Source: Circinella umbellata (taxonomy: Eukaryota; Mucoromycota; Mucoromycetes; Mucorales; Lichtheimiaceae). From it: a stretch of 64,000 nucleotides of DNA. The notes under the pieces are model-generated. The model ran no database searches and was not told the origin of the DNA. It worked only from the letters and a program-made list of their open reading frames with translations. This document shows positions 44,472 to 57,537 of this stretch, piece by piece. Positions within the stretch are counted from its first letter, which is position 1; every line of letters starts with the position of its first letter. The position numbers and the translations under genes are program-made. Location of the stretch: contig JAIWNF010000006.1 in assembly GCA_025093555.1 (NCBI GenBank), positions 372,001-436,000 of the forward strand. Reading direction: 5' to 3'.

Positions 44472-46998
44472 ATGAGCAACATGCACCAAACTATCTCCAG
44501 CAAAGACATACTTCAACAGAATGTCAACCTGGAAGAAACAGCAATAGCAGAACGATCCCAACTTTTGACCACTTTTTGCAATCATCAAGCAGAAACCAAT
44601 GTCAATGGCAGTGACAACAATGCCACAAAGGAATACGCGACAAAACTTGAAAAAGCAACCAACAACATATTAGAAAAAATTAAAACGACCCCACAAGATT
44701 ATATCGCTGCGGCAAAAATATACTCATATCAAGGAAAACAGGAACAAGTGATTGATATGTGTCAACAAGGTCTTTTATTATTATCATCATCAATATCTTC
44801 TTCAGACAATAACAATAACTGTCATTCTATTCTTCAACAAGAATTAGATATTGCAAAAGAAAAAATGGAGCGACGCATTGACTTTATTACTGAATGTCCG
44901 ACTGAAGTAGCCCATACCATTATTAGCTTTCTTGATGTAACTGCAGCTATTCAGGCTGTCGATACAAGCAGGAATTGGCGACACACCTTTTTGGACCACA
45001 AACGTATCTGGCAACAGTTTATTTTGAATGGGGTAGGCAAACAGAGAAAACTGGCCCAATTATTAAAGATCAATTCTGACAGGATTGAAATAATATATAT
45101 TCATGCGTGGCCTGATAAAATCAAAAGACATCTCACTGTATCAATCAAGAAAAACCAGTTTTTAAATTTAAAGTCACTTGTTATTACTGATACTGGTAAA
45201 ATTATTATTATTATTATTTTCAAACGGGCTCTATCGAATAATAAATAAAAAGAAGCTAACTTATGTAAACGTATTATTCCTATATATAATAGGGGATGAT
45301 AAAATCGATCCAGATGTCCATCTTGGTAAAGCTTTATATCAAACACTACCTACTATTTCCAATACATTAACGCGACTGGATATTTATTCACAATCCTTTG
45401 TCAGCATTTCTTTGGGTCGTATCTTGTTATCATGTCGAAACTTAAAATCCCTCAAATTGGATATTTATTCATTGAATGATAACACACAAGCACGTGATTC
45501 ACTATCTTCACCAACGGGGGATGATTTTACAGCATCACCATTACGAAATTTGGAAATTTCATGCAATCGTCCATTGGCCTGCCGATTGATTCATAGTGCA
45601 TTACAAGTCATATTACCTTATATACCCGACTTACGACGGTTGGCAATATATTATGAAGCAAAATATGATTTTGATTTGGGGAATATATTAGGTTCAATTT
45701 CATCATTGAACTATTGTACGAAATTGGAAGTATTTAAGACGACGTTATTGACGCGTAATCCGGAAATGGGTGACAGTTATGGGCTTTTATTTAATACACA
45801 ATCTAATCAAAAGAATAAGGAACTACAAGAAGAAGAACTACAACGACAACAAAAATCTCATGATAATGGTGAAGATAACGTTATCGACGGTGTTCTACTG
45901 GATGACGAATTAGAAGAAAGCAAATCAAGTAGTACTATTAGTACCAGAACGAATGAAAATATTATTAATGACGATACTATGGAATTAACTACAACGAAAA
46001 CGTCAGCAATAGCATCATCCAAATTAAATGGACTTCGGCATGTACGACTACATAATGTTAATTCAATCATTCCAATTGGTAAACGATTAAGAGAAAGTCA
46101 TATCACTCTCGAAACTTTGGAACTCCAATTGGGTATTATGGGCCTTACTAACACAAATACACAAGACTGGGGAACTTTGAGTTCGTTATTAATGCCAAAC
46201 TTAACGACGCTTCGATTATCTAAATTCAATGCGACATTTTACCGCACTATGCCAGCCATGTTAAGTTGTTACCCGCATTTGGAAACACTTATACTAGAGT
46301 ATCCAATGATCTATGATAATGAATTAATTGATCCAGAAATAGCAGTTAATAATAATATTAACAATAAGAACGCTCACAACATTCTATTGTCAACTTCTAT
46401 TACCGAATTACCCAACATCAAATGCCTGGTTTTTGATTCTTTCAAGGAATTGACCCCAATCTTTTTTGAAACGCTTATAGAATATTATCGAACATCAACG
46501 ACCTCCAAATTAGAAAATTTAAAAATCAAAAACTGTACTGGATTTTCATATGAGTGTTTACAATATATAGCACGTATTCAAGGTTTAAAGGAGATTTCCC
46601 TTCAACTCAACTATACTCCTGGTTATTATCAATCTCAAAAAGACAGTAATGATCATAATCCATCAGATGATAATTATGATGTAATGTCATATTATATGGA
46701 AATGTTTACAAGCTATCTAACGTATGATTTGGCAAGACCGCAATCATTGACAAGATTGGAGTTGGATAATATGGAATTAACAGATATAGGAGTCCAGAAT
46801 CTTGTGGAGTTGTGTAATAGAAATGATACGTTACTACAAGATGCATTGATTATCAAGGACTGTATAGGAATTACTTTTAAAAGTACAGAGTTGTTAAAAA
46901 GCATAGCTAAATTATATCAACATTTTGATTTTTCAGAATCTAAAGCTACCCTTAATATTCCCAAGCGTAAAACTTTTATATTTTTACAAAAGAAATAA
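44472..46998 (+). CDS. TPR/F-box/LRR protein, Pof3/Dia2-like architecture (copy 2)
   Basis: Tandem paralogue of the preceding gene and likewise a predicted SCF receptor. Two exons: 44472-45195 and 45293-46998; 809 aa. It shares the TPR-like region (about 75-103, YIAAAKIYSYQGKQEQVIDM), the F-box (about 136-182, IDFITECPTEVAHTIISFLD then WRHTFLDHKRIWQQF) and the phase-1 intron after LKSLVITD. The LRR region is longer and interrupted at about residues 430-500 by a Gln/Glu/Ser-rich acidic insert (KELQEEELQRQQKS). Later repeats include LTTLRLSKFNATFYRTMPAM, closely like copy 1 (LTCLNICNGCPTFYQHLPEI), showing common origin. Divergence is considerable, so the duplication is old. Confidence 0.85.
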
Positions 46999-47776
46999 TA
47001 TGTTTACTTGTTCTGTGTACTATATGTATTACTGGCTTTGATTTCCCCTCTTCCCCTCTCCTTTTACATCACTTTTTCTGATCAAGTTTATTTCTATAAT
47101 AATAATAAATGATAACAATGCTTTATATGTTTTATTTATCTGTTTGTTCATTTAGTCAATTTGAGCATTGTTCTGCCTCTACTTATCTAATAAGGTATTT
47201 ATTTTCTCAAACCAAATACGTCGAAAAAACCACTGAGTTAAGATCATTCATTACGTGCATAAATTGACATTATTTTAAGGCTCCCGTTCCTATGAACATA
47301 TCGCATTGATAGTTAACTTTCCCTTTGTTTATATTGGTTTTTAACCTCGAATAATCTTTGACGACTCTCATGCACTGCATCAGGGATAATAGCATAGATT
47401 CATTGAAAATTGAAAAGCTTATAAAAGCAATAATTGACAACATTGAACAATCTAAATTAATAAACCTAAATTTTCATAGTTTGGCAATTCATCAATAAAA
47501 AAATGTTGTCACTGGAATGGGTACGAACGTGTTTTTGAAGTATATAGAAAAAGCAATTGACATTTTTTGTTGCTAAACAAGAATTTAAGAACATTTGATC
47601 TTGAGATAGGTGAGCCGATTTATTTAAATGGTACAAGTTTATGAAAGTTCGATTTTTACATGCGGATCAAATGAAGCAGTCACTCTTTTTTTCGGGTTTT
47701 TTTGACATACAAAAAAACTGCCAGCCTTGAAAATAAGTGACAACTTTCTTTTTTGTACACATATACATATACCGCC
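46999..47776. other. Intergenic region (F-box copy 2 / mS38)
   Basis: A+T-rich DNA holding the F-box 3'UTR and the mS38 promoter. No gene was seen. Confidence 0.5.
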
Positions 47777-48344
47777 ATGCTGGCTCGAGGATTCATTTTA
47801 CAACGTAGCTTACAACAGCAAACCTCAGTCTTTAACCGACTCTGTGTTCCAACTATTCAATGTTGTTTGAAACGAAATGCTTCTACTCTCACCACAGCAA
47901 CTGACAACGCCATTCCTTCAGCGCTTCCATTTATGTTTTCAAAGCAAGGTAAAAAAATAAATAAATAAATAAAAAAACAATATATAATAATAATAATAAT
48001 AATAAAGAGAAGAAAGAGAAAGTGACTTGATAGAAAGCTTTTTTGAAGTATGATAATAATAAAAAGATACTCATGTATTATTACTTGTCTATTTTTTTTT
48101 ATTAGTACCTGAAGCACCTGTCTCTCAAATTGTAACCGAGTACCTTTCTCAAATGCGACCATTCTCAGCTCCACCTGCTCCTATGCAACAACGTATTACT
48201 ACACCAACAACAAACAATGAATTGAATGAGGGCACAATGTATATGACAAGTATTTTACGAAAGCGACGTTTGAAAATGAATAAACATAAACACAAGAAGT
48301 TACGAAAGCGAACAAGAGCTTTGAGAAAGAAATTAGGCAAATAG
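47777..48344 (+). CDS. Mitochondrial small-subunit ribosomal protein mS38 (Cox24/AURKAIP1 family)
   Basis: Mitoribosomal protein at the subunit interface; the yeast relative (Cox24/Qri5) is also needed for COX1 expression. Two exons: 47777-47948 and 48106-48344; 136 aa. The N-terminus (LARGFILQRSLQQQ, later KRNAST) is basic, hydroxylated and free of acidic residues, as in mitochondrial presequences. The C-terminal 33 residues, SILRKRRLKMNKHKHKKLRK onward, are the hallmark DUF1713/mS38 basic helix. The first ATG in frame was chosen; upstream in-frame codons are not ATG. Confidence 0.94.
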
Positions 48345-48624
48345 AGGAAAAGAGAGAAACGGGGTTTTTACTTGGATTTATTATTATTATTATCATTGTG
48401 TTTTTTTTTTTTTTTTTTTGGAATTATTATTATTATAAAAAGCATTCATATACACACACTTTTATTATAGAAAAAGAAAAAGAAAAAAGTTATATATACA
48501 TATAATATTATATAATATAAAACAACCGAACAACAAATCTATAAACACACACGCACATACACACATTGTATAAAGAGGAAAGGAGAGGGAATGTTTTTAT
48601 TGTTGTTATTTATTATTATTGTTA

Positions 48625-50188
48625 TCAGTCATGGTAATGATATTGATTAATCATATTATCAACATCTTTTTGATTATTTTCGAGGATATCCATTGTATGT
48701 TGTATACCAGATTGTTGTTCTTGTAATACCTAATTTATATTATGAAGATAATGAATTAATATATAATCATAATCATTATAAGAATAGTATATAATCATAA
48801 TAATATTTACCTTGGTTATATTGGTCATATCATCACCGTTTACACCATTCCATCCATGAATATCATCCAATTTACCATATTTACGACCAGATTCTTTAAT
48901 CAATTGTAACTGTGCCCATAATTGACTTAATTTTCCATGGAATTGTTCAGATCGATTTAATTGTTCTTGAATATTTTCAAATGTAGCTCTCATTTCTTCT
49001 TCTTCTGGTGTCATTGCTAATCCTTTGTTTCTTAATACTTGAGCTTTTTTCAATAACTATATAAGAAATACATAATCAGTATATTATGATATATCTATTT
49101 ATAATTAAATTTCTTACCCATATTACTCGTTGAGTTAATTCCATATGTTTTGTTCTATATTCATCCAATTTTCTTGCGGTTGTTAATGCATCAGCGTTTC
49201 TTAATTTATTAATTTTATCTTCTGTTTCTTTAAGAATAGCCATTTGTGCTTGTGCTTGTTTTTCTTGTGCTTCCATACGTTTTTTAACATCTTCAAATCC
49301 TACTGCCAAAGCAGGTACCAATCTATTATATATATATATATATTTAGTATTTGTAATCCCATGCTTTGTAAAAGATTATTATTATTTATTACCTTGATGG
49401 ATCAGGATTTTTCTTTTGTGCTTCATCCCAAGCTTTTTTATCATGATGAGGTGGTTTTTGATAAAGATGAACTTGTTCTTGTGGTACCAAATTATAGAAA
49501 TAATGTCTAAAACGACAATAAGGGGATTGTGGATCCCACCATGATTTTAATAAAGCTAAAGCTTGCCAAATATTTTGTGGTTTATATTGTTCACCACTAC
49601 TTAATAATGTTGCTTGTTGTCGTCTTGCTTCTTCGTCTACTTGTAATAACAATTGCCAAATTTGACGGTCTCGTTGTTGTTGATTTATTCCTCCTGCTAC
49701 TATCAATTTCATTTATTAATCTATCATGAATAATTGTCAAAAAAAAAGTACAGAATGTTATTTTTTTTTTTACCTGCTCCTCCAAATGTATTACCACCAA
49801 ATCCTCCTCCACCAAATCCACCTAAAGACGATCCAAAACCTGTTGTTGTTGTTGATGTTGTAGGTTTGTTTGCAGTACTTGAAGTAGCATTAAATAAACT
49901 ACTTCCACCAAATCCACCGAATCCAGTAGTTGCAGGTTGACTAGTAGCAGGTTTAGCACCAAATAAACTATTTGTCGTGGTATTAGCTGTAGCAGCAGGT
50001 TGACCGAATGAACCAAATCCACCAGCTTGTGTTGTTGCTGGTGCAGGTGTTGATGTAGTTGTTCCGAATCCTCCAAATCCACCAGCTTGTGTAGTTGGAT
50101 TATTGGTTGTTGTAGTAGTACTGGTATTACCGAATGAAAATCCACCGGTAGGTTGTGTTGAATTTGCTCCTCCGAAAGAAAATGCCAT
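48625..50188 (-). CDS. Nucleoporin NUP54/Nup57-like (FG repeat and coiled coil)
   Basis: FG nucleoporin of the central NUP62 channel complex. Five minus-strand exons: 50188-49774, 49699-49393, 49322-49118, 49056-48811, 48729-48625; 425 aa. Residues 1-138 are a Gly/Phe/Thr-rich domain with GGFSFG, GGFGGFG, GFGSFG and SLFG repeats. Then comes the NUP54 alpha/beta region (IWQALALLKSWWDPQSPYCR, FRHYFYNLVP, KAWDEAQKKNPDPSR, LVPALAVGFEDVKKRM) and coiled coils (QAQAQMAILKETEDKINKL; RATFENIQEQLNRSEQFHGK). Intron 1 lies exactly at the border between FG and folded parts. The final exon supplies a last helix, QEQQSGIQHTMDILENNQKD. Confidence 0.95.
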
Positions 50189-50850
50189 TATTATTCTTTA
50201 TTTTTTCTTAAAAAAAAGTAATAATGTGAATGAAATTGAAAGAAGGAAAAAAAAAAAAAGAAATGATAATAATAAAGGAACGCACACACACAGAACTCAA
50301 AAACAAGAAGTTCCTTGGTATTTCTACGCGTCAAGAGCCTTTTTTTTTTTTTTGCTCCGCCCGAAACTTTTCAGCTGTTCGTGAGGTTCCCCTTTACCGC
50401 ACATTAATTTTTGGTGGCTATAATAATATAATCTCTTATTATTTTAGCTATTACAACCATTTTTTATATGATGAAAATCGAATGATAATAAACAAATTAT
50501 CCCTTTGGTTTAAACACTCAGTAAAGTATCAAATAAATTATCATATTTCTCATGATTGTAGCAAAGATTAAATAGTTATAATATGCTGTTCTAATTAATA
50601 TATCACATTGATTTATCTTACACATAATAAAATAATCAATCATCATAAAGGTTTCCTATTCTTATGATGTGCTTATCCATTTATATATATATATATATAT
50701 ATCCACATATATGCTTCTCTTCCCCCCGCTTAATACAAGCCACTAATGAATATTGTTGCATGGTTTTAATTTGCTCCGAATAATTATATAGGGACCAGCC
50801 CCCGACAACACTTTCTTATAACACACACATAACAAAAGAAATAAAATAAA
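50189..50850. other. Divergent promoter region (NUP54 / COA3)
   Basis: A+T-rich with a (TA)n run near 50682-50701, poly-A and poly-T tracts near NUP54 and an (AC)n stretch before COA3. No gene was seen. Confidence 0.5.
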
Positions 50851-51191
50851 ATGACTGGTACCTCACGAGAAAGACTTTATACCCAAAAGAAAGGTTATGG
50901 ATTTTCACCTGCATTGGAACGTACTCGTCAACCTTTCCGTGCACGTAACATGTTGACTTTATTAGGTCTTTTCACTTTTACTGGTGGTGTTTGTATGTAG
51001 TTTTTTTTTTTTTTTTTAAGAAAAAATGACATAATGAAAAGAAGGCAATTAACCAACCCAAACTCTTTATATTTTTTTTAATAGTTGCTTATTCTATGCT
51101 TGCTGTTAAACAAGATGATTTTAGTGATGTTCCTTTACCAAGTACTTTACCTGGTGTTCACGATGTTACCAATGAACATAAGAAAAACTAA
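50851..51191 (+). CDS. COA3: Cytochrome c oxidase assembly factor COA3 (CCDC56 family)
   Basis: Small inner-mitochondrial-membrane protein that works with newly made Cox1 during complex IV assembly. Two exons: 50851-50992 and 51085-51191; 82 aa. Before the membrane segment is the conserved ALERTRQPFRARNMLT matrix-facing part. The single membrane span is about 34-53 (MLTLLGLFTFTGGVFAYSML), directly followed by AVKQDDFSDV, the family's signature. The intron splits the codon in the middle of the membrane span, a position that keeps the pattern GGVFAYS intact only with these splice sites. Length is typical. No presequence is expected. Confidence 0.92.
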
Positions 51192-51447
51192 TAGTAATAA
51201 TAAAAAAGAATATCGAAAACCAATTATATATAACAACATACAATGCATAACTCACTCGCTTACACATTCACTCAACTCACCCAACCCATAACAAACATAC
51301 ATTTATGCAAAACCAAACTCCTTTCTCTATCTCAACTGTTTATTTGTAAATAGATAATATATATCTTTAATTTGAAAAAAAAAAAAGGAACAACGTGAAA
51401 CAAAACAATGGATTATAATAATAATAATGATAAATATACAAGAAGAA
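51192..51447. other. Convergent spacer (COA3 / disordered-protein gene)
   Basis: 256 bp of A+T-rich DNA with CACTCA-type repeats at about 51255-51285. Both 3'UTRs are presumably here. Confidence 0.5.
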
Positions 51448-54400
51448 TTAATAATTTCTATGCCATGATTTTTGAACAGCAGTAGGAGGTATAGATACTT
51501 CAGGACCAACAATATTATTTCTTAATGGATAATGATGATGCATGTTTTGAGATTTTCTAAAACTGGATGGTTTCTTAGGCCGTGTCTTAGTTGGCTATAT
51601 ATTTATATAATTAGAAATTATATTTTAAAAAATCAAACACTTGTAAATCTTAAATATAAAAACTTACATGATATAATGGTGCAGTTTTCGTCGGTTGATC
51701 AAAAGACACAACTGGTTTACGTGATAAAGATGTTAATTTGTTATTATCATTCCATAAAGATCGAATATTGTTATTATTATTACTAGTCAATGCTTTTGGT
51801 GGTGGTTGATCAAGTTTTTCCATTGAATTTTTCTTTACTAATTTATCTTGTAACATGTTTATCCATGTTTTTTGTGGTGATGAAATAGTTTCTTGAGTTG
51901 TTGTCGATGTTGATGATGATTTTATAGGTGAAGGAAGAAATTCTCTAACTTCTCCCTTATTACTAAATGTCGATGGAATGAACCGCGGTTGTTGCTGTTT
52001 CTTTAATTGTGATTTTGGTTCAACTTTTCGCAAATCTGGAGCAGCTCGATTATTCATTTCTGTACTAAATGCTTCCCAAAATGTACTTGTATCATTCTTT
52101 TGGCTATTATTATTTGTAGTAATGCTAGCTGTTGCTATCTTTCTAACAGGAGGATTAGTTCTATCCCGTCGTTGTCGTTCTTTTTCATGTTCTTGTTGCC
52201 ATAAAGATAAAAGATGAGCGGATGACATGGTAGATGAGGATCGTCTATTATTACTATTATTACTATTTTCAGCTTCTTCATCGTCAGAAAATGGTGATGG
52301 AGGTGGAATACTAGTGATAACAGATGAAAATGATACTCGTTTTTTGATAGGCTCTTCCGGGGTTGATCCGGATGCTTTTATTGATGATGGTACCTTAATT
52401 TCTTGCTCTAATGCTGGTGTTGGTGATTGTTTCTGAATTTGTTTTTCTTGTTTCTCTTCTTGTTCTTTTTCTTCTGTAGCAAGATGAGTAAGTAAGGGGG
52501 TGTAGACAGGTAACGGATTTGGAAATTCACCAATAGGAGGTCTTGTATTACTATTATTATTTGGAATAGAAGGCATCGTTTTATGATATAATCGATGAGA
52601 TTCGATTTTCATACTATTATTTCTTGAAGGTAATGACATATTCTTTTTTGTCATTATCATCTTCTTCTTTTCTTTATTCTAATTAATTAAAAAAAACACC
52701 ACATAATAGTATTATTATTATTATTATTGAAAATAATCAACATTGATTTGTTTTTTTTTTGTTTTACCTGGTGCTGTTGTTTAGGTTCTTGTTGTTGTAC
52801 CTCTTTTTGCTGTTGAACGAAATGAATAGGTGGTAATGGTTTCGATTGACGGGGTTTTGATAAAGACTTTTTTGTTGATTGATTAAAAGTTTTTTCAGTA
52901 GAAGGAGAAGAAGAGAATAGTTGTGAAAGAGCATTGACACTGGCTGGTCTTTTACTTGAAGAAATTTTTCGATCACGTGAAACACTTTGTGATGCTGGTG
53001 ATAATAATGGTTTACTATCCCGTCTGATACGTGGTGAAGATGTGGATTGTTCATTATGGGTCGGATCAAATTTCTTTGATAATCCTTTTACGCCAATAAA
53101 TGCATCACTCAATGGTCTTGGCTTATTTTCACGTAATAACATTTTGTGATTAGTTGCTGTTGTTGATATATTTGTTGACTGAGATGCTTGAATCCGTTTA
53201 CCCTTAATAGGAATATCGTTCTTGTTTTCTTTTTCATCATTCTTTGGTTTATATAAAATAGAAGAAGCACTTTTAGAGGACGATGGAACAATAGAAGAGG
53301 ATAATGATGGTGAAGATACAGTAGTAATAGATTTCTTTAAATTTTGTTTGGCATGAAGCAAGAGTTTGTTTTCATGATCATTCTTCTAATTTTATATATA
53401 TTAAATAAATGAGTATATTTCAAGTATAAACAAATCTAAAAAAAATATGTTTCAAACTGTTACCTGTTTATTATATAAAAGTGGTTTATGTAACTGTTTT
53501 TGTTCAGGAATAGGTTGTTGTTGTTTTTGCTGTTGATCAAACATTGTTTGTATTCTAAGGTGTGGCTTCTTTTCTCTATGAAACGGTTTTGATTTCTAAT
53601 TTTTTTTTAGTATCTTTTGTTTCTGCACAAATAATAATATATGATAACCATCAAATTACATTTCATTTATTTGAAGTAAAAGAAGAAGAAGAAAGGGGGG
53701 TAAGGGTTTACCTTTGTATCGATTTCTTTTTCTCCATCTTTTTTCAAGAATGAATTTGTCAATTCTTTTATATTTTTATTGTTGGTAGCAATTTGTTTTG
53801 TTGGGGTTGAGTGACTTGATTCCAATCTTTTAGAATAATTCTGCATTAGAGTAGATACTATTGATGTTTTATCATTCTTTTTTGTTGTCACTTTCGTAGA
53901 TGATAAGACGGGTTCTTGAGTTTTCTATTAATAAATTATTATGAGTAAAGAAAAAAGGTCTATTAATCATTTTTTATAAAGTATATTAATTGTATTTCTT
54001 TTTTCCTTTTCTTCCATCTAATATACCTCGTCATTATGTTTCTTTTCAAAAATGGGAGTAGGAATGCTAGTAGTAGTAGTAGTAGTCGTTGCTGTTATTG
54101 TTGTTAAGTTAGGTACAGTAGAAGATTGATATGAGTTTTCTTTTGTGATATGTTTCTCATGTTCGTGTTGTTGCACATTATTACTATCATTTAATATGTA
54201 TTGATTTGGTTGCAGTTGTGGCTCATCTTCCATAATAATAGAATCAATATCGGAATTACTACTAGTAGTACTACTACTGCTACTATAAACGCTGCTGTCA
54301 CTATTGCCAATAAACTCTTCTTTTTGTTCATTTTTAGTATTCTCAATACTAACAATCACTTCAGGACTTGTACTATGACGTCTTTTAAATTGTGGTGGTG

Positions 54401-54745
54401 GAGTTGATGATGACATCCTAGGTTGTATATCAGCAAACATAGAAAGACGCCGAGCTTGACGTTCTTCTTTTAATCGATCAAGTTCCTATGAATAATAATA
54501 AGTAATAACTTAATATGTTTGGTCCCAACTATAAATTCATTACTGTATAATAAACCTTACTTTTTCAAGTACTTGTAATGTTGCATAATTAGCATAATTC
54601 ATCTTTACTATATAAAATAATTAATACAACGAAAACATTCAAATAATATTATGATCAATATTTGTTATCTTAACTTTTAAATACATATATAAAACTTACA
54701 GTCAGTCGGATATGATGGTATTGTTGAAATAGTAGTATCGTTCAT
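51448..54745 (-). CDS. Large intrinsically disordered Ser/Asn/Lys-rich protein, unknown function
   Basis: Family not recognised. Eight minus-strand exons: 54745-54700, 54607-54561, 54485-54027, 53924-53712, 53595-53464, 53385-52768, 52678-51668, 51594-51448; 890 aa. Only the N-terminus looks folded: a short predicted helix, YANYATLQVLEKELDRLKEE, spanning exons 2 and 3. The rest is low complexity: poly-Thr, poly-Ser, poly-Asn and poly-Gln runs, many SP/TP sites, basic clusters (KKRVSFSS, RRIRRDS type) and a C-terminal PTKTRPKKPSSFRKS and PLRNNIVGPEVSIPPT. No signal, membrane segment or zinc motif. From exon 3 on every exon is a multiple of three. Many potential phosphorylation sites suggest a regulated scaffold, but that is a guess. 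Exon chaining is consistent throughout; whether all exons belong to one gene rests on frame agreement. Confidence 0.72.
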
Positions 54746-55470
54746 GCCTTATTTGTTTGTGCGGAAACAAAAAAAAATACACTAAATTCTTTTTTTTTTT
54801 TCATAATGTTCAAAATGTCAAAATGGTGAACAAAAAAAAACAAAAAATGTTGTATGCATTCTTTCTTCTTACCTGTTGTATGTCAATTTTGAGATTTTTT
54901 TTTCAATGAAAACAAAGAAAAAGACAAAAAATAAATAATAATCGATAAAGAAAAGGTGGGGGAGAAAGGAAATATGTGTTGGTTTATGTTTTTAATGCAA
55001 ATGTAAACACGTTACCATATTTGGAATTTTTTTTCGCTAATCAATTGTGGGTTAAAACAATATACTTTTAATTTCTTTATACATACCATTGTCTTTATTA
55101 ACATAATAATATTAATAATAAAAGATATATATATATTTGCATTGATGATAAATCTTAACAATCAAAACTGACATATAGAAATGATAACATATTTAACAGT
55201 GAAGCAAATCAAAAAGCTTTATTAATATTAGTGTTATGAAAATATCAACAACGACGAATATTATACTTTGTTCTATAAATAAACATTTCTCATGACAACA
55301 ACAATAACAATACTAAAAACAATGATTAATTAAAAGTTTATATTTACGAACGATAAACCCATGACAATTTAGATGAAATATCAAAATACAAAAAGTGACT
55401 AATTCGTCAGACATTTTATTTTATAAACGATAAACATATAATTATGTGAGACATGATTACTACAAATTAA
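54746..55470. other. Intergenic A+T-rich region
   Basis: Upstream of the disordered-protein gene and downstream of the putative secreted-peptide gene. Homopolymers and a (TA)n run near 55128. No gene was seen. Confidence 0.5.
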
Positions 55471-55750
55471 TTAAGATTTTTCAAGAACATTATCTCTACA
55501 GAGGTAATTTCGACAGCTACGACCATACGAATCATAACTGCCGTTACAAATATTCATGGATCTACCTTTGAGCATACAAAAACAAAAATTACTTTTTTGC
55601 TCCAAAATAACGCCATTAGTTATTGTAGTCATGGTAATAAAAAGGACCATCATAGTAGCAACCGTCACCTATTTCAAAAAATAAACAAATAACTTTTGAT
55701 GATAAATTTACTGTATGTATATGGGTGGGGGTGAGAAGAACAACGAGCAT
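55471..55750 (-). CDS. Candidate small secreted Cys-containing protein
   Basis: Tentative gene. Proposed exons: 55750-55712 and 55668-55471, with a 43-nt GTAAAT...ATAG intron; 78 aa. The N-terminus is strongly hydrophobic without charges (MLVVLLTPTHIHTVTVATMM, then VLFITMTTITNG), fitting a signal peptide with cleavage near TNG/VIL. The predicted mature part is short and polar with five Cys (NFCFC, NICNG, RSCRNYLC) plus Gly, Ser and Tyr, as in many fungal secreted effectors or antimicrobial-like peptides. Without the first exon, an internal ATG pair still gives a 14-residue hydrophobic start. No family was recognised. It stands alone in a 2.8-kb A+T-rich gap. An odd cysteine count and the short length keep confidence low. 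Confidence 0.4.
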
Positions 55751-57537
55751 TTTTCTTGCTTATGCTTAGAAAGAAAAAGAAAATAAAGAGGCAGAGGTAT
55801 CGGTGGTTTATATATTGTGCTTGTATCACACCAAAACTTCGGGTCAAAAAAAAAAACAAGCTGTGCCATAATTTATGATTTTGGAATTAAGAAACTGTAT
55901 GTTTATAACCTTGAATTATTTGATTTCTAATCTGTCCAAAGTTACGTATACTTTCTTTAATACTTTTCGTAGTTCGTGCCAGTACAGGTTTCTTCCCTCC
56001 CAAATTATTTGCGTCAAACATAAAAGATTAATCAGCTATGAGAATGTAATTTGGCGCTATCCTAAGGAACAAGCGATTCTCATCAGATAATATCTTGCAT
56101 GAAATCATTTAGATTGTTATGTATTTTCCAAAGTGTATCTAATCTTTATTTATTGGTAAATTGAGAAACTAATTTTCTTCTCAAAATCTCGGCTATCTCA
56201 TCTTGTGTTAATTTGTTTTTTACTTTTTGATATGCTATACATTATACTCCATTCTCATTGATACATCGTCTTCGATAAACGAGTGATCTTTAGAAAGAAT
56301 TAACAAACAATTGATGTTAATGTTGATATTAGAAATATAGAAAAAATAATATTTATGCATTTTACATACTAATGTTATGCCGATCTCGGAGGTTAATTAT
56401 AACTTTAATTCCTTATCCTCATAGACTGTTTATATGCTTATATTTCTATATTAAACAAGAATCCTAAAATATATATCCCAAAATCAGGGTTTAAATGAAA
56501 ATTTCTCATTACCAAGTAAAAGGATGGTTTTTTTTTGGTCTATCATCGATTGTTCTCAATTCATACTCACTGTATTTGTTGTATATAAAATTAAAGATAA
56601 GTAACACACTAAAGCGAATTCTATAGTTTTAAGTTTATTAGTTAATATCACGATATCCTAATAATATCAACAATACAGCACAAAACGCTGGCTATTTGTA
56701 TGTCGTAAATAAAGCTTTCTTATTTACCAAGCACTGTAGTAAAAAACACTATATATAACATCTTGGCTCTCAATAATCGTTAACTATATTGTATATATTT
56801 GAAAAGACATTATTTTATCTATTTTACATAACTAAATAATCAATTTCTTTATATTCTATACTGAAATCCTTAATTATGCACTATATGCTAAATGTTTATG
56901 TTCTACATAAACAGTACATAATGGCACTTATCCCTTATACGTAAACCCCTTTATTTGTTTTTTACGCCCGTCAACCGGCGCATATATAACTTAGAGACAT
57001 TAAATCATTATTGAGCATTTATATTTTACATTCTTATATCTAATAAATAAGAGCTTTCGGTTTAAAGAACAAAAAGAAAACAGGCTTATTGATTCAAGAA
57101 AATAAGCCGCCATTACGAAGCAATAGGTCAAAATGAACTCTCATATAAAGCGATAGCATGCATAAGTCTCTCCCCTCCCACCCCCCTTCTTTATATAATA
57201 TCATGAGAAAAATAATAATGCAAATGTATGTTTCACGAGTTATTCATATTTTGTCCATACAAGTCCCCCTCCTCCTTTTTTTTTCTTTTAGATCAGCCAC
57301 TATTACTATTGATCAAATTATTTTATTTTATTTTCCAATTTATTATTATTATTTATCCTTTTTCCTTATTTTCTCTCGCTAGACCCATAAACAAAAGGTT
57401 AAATAAAAAACAAAAAGTACTTAGGCAAGAAAAAAGTACTTTTCTAATTCAACAGCGTATTTGTGTATTGATATTATATATATATATATTGCAAAAAATA
57501 ACTAATACCAACTGTTTGAATATAAAATAGTGCGTAA
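55751..57537. other. 1.8-kb A+T-rich intergenic region
   Basis: No gene recognised. Simple repeats and homopolymers; a (TA)n run near 57476-57489 lies about 50 bp before the permease ATG. An ATG-started frame at 55875-56090 has unremarkable composition and no splice context. The final part is the permease promoter. Confidence 0.5.
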
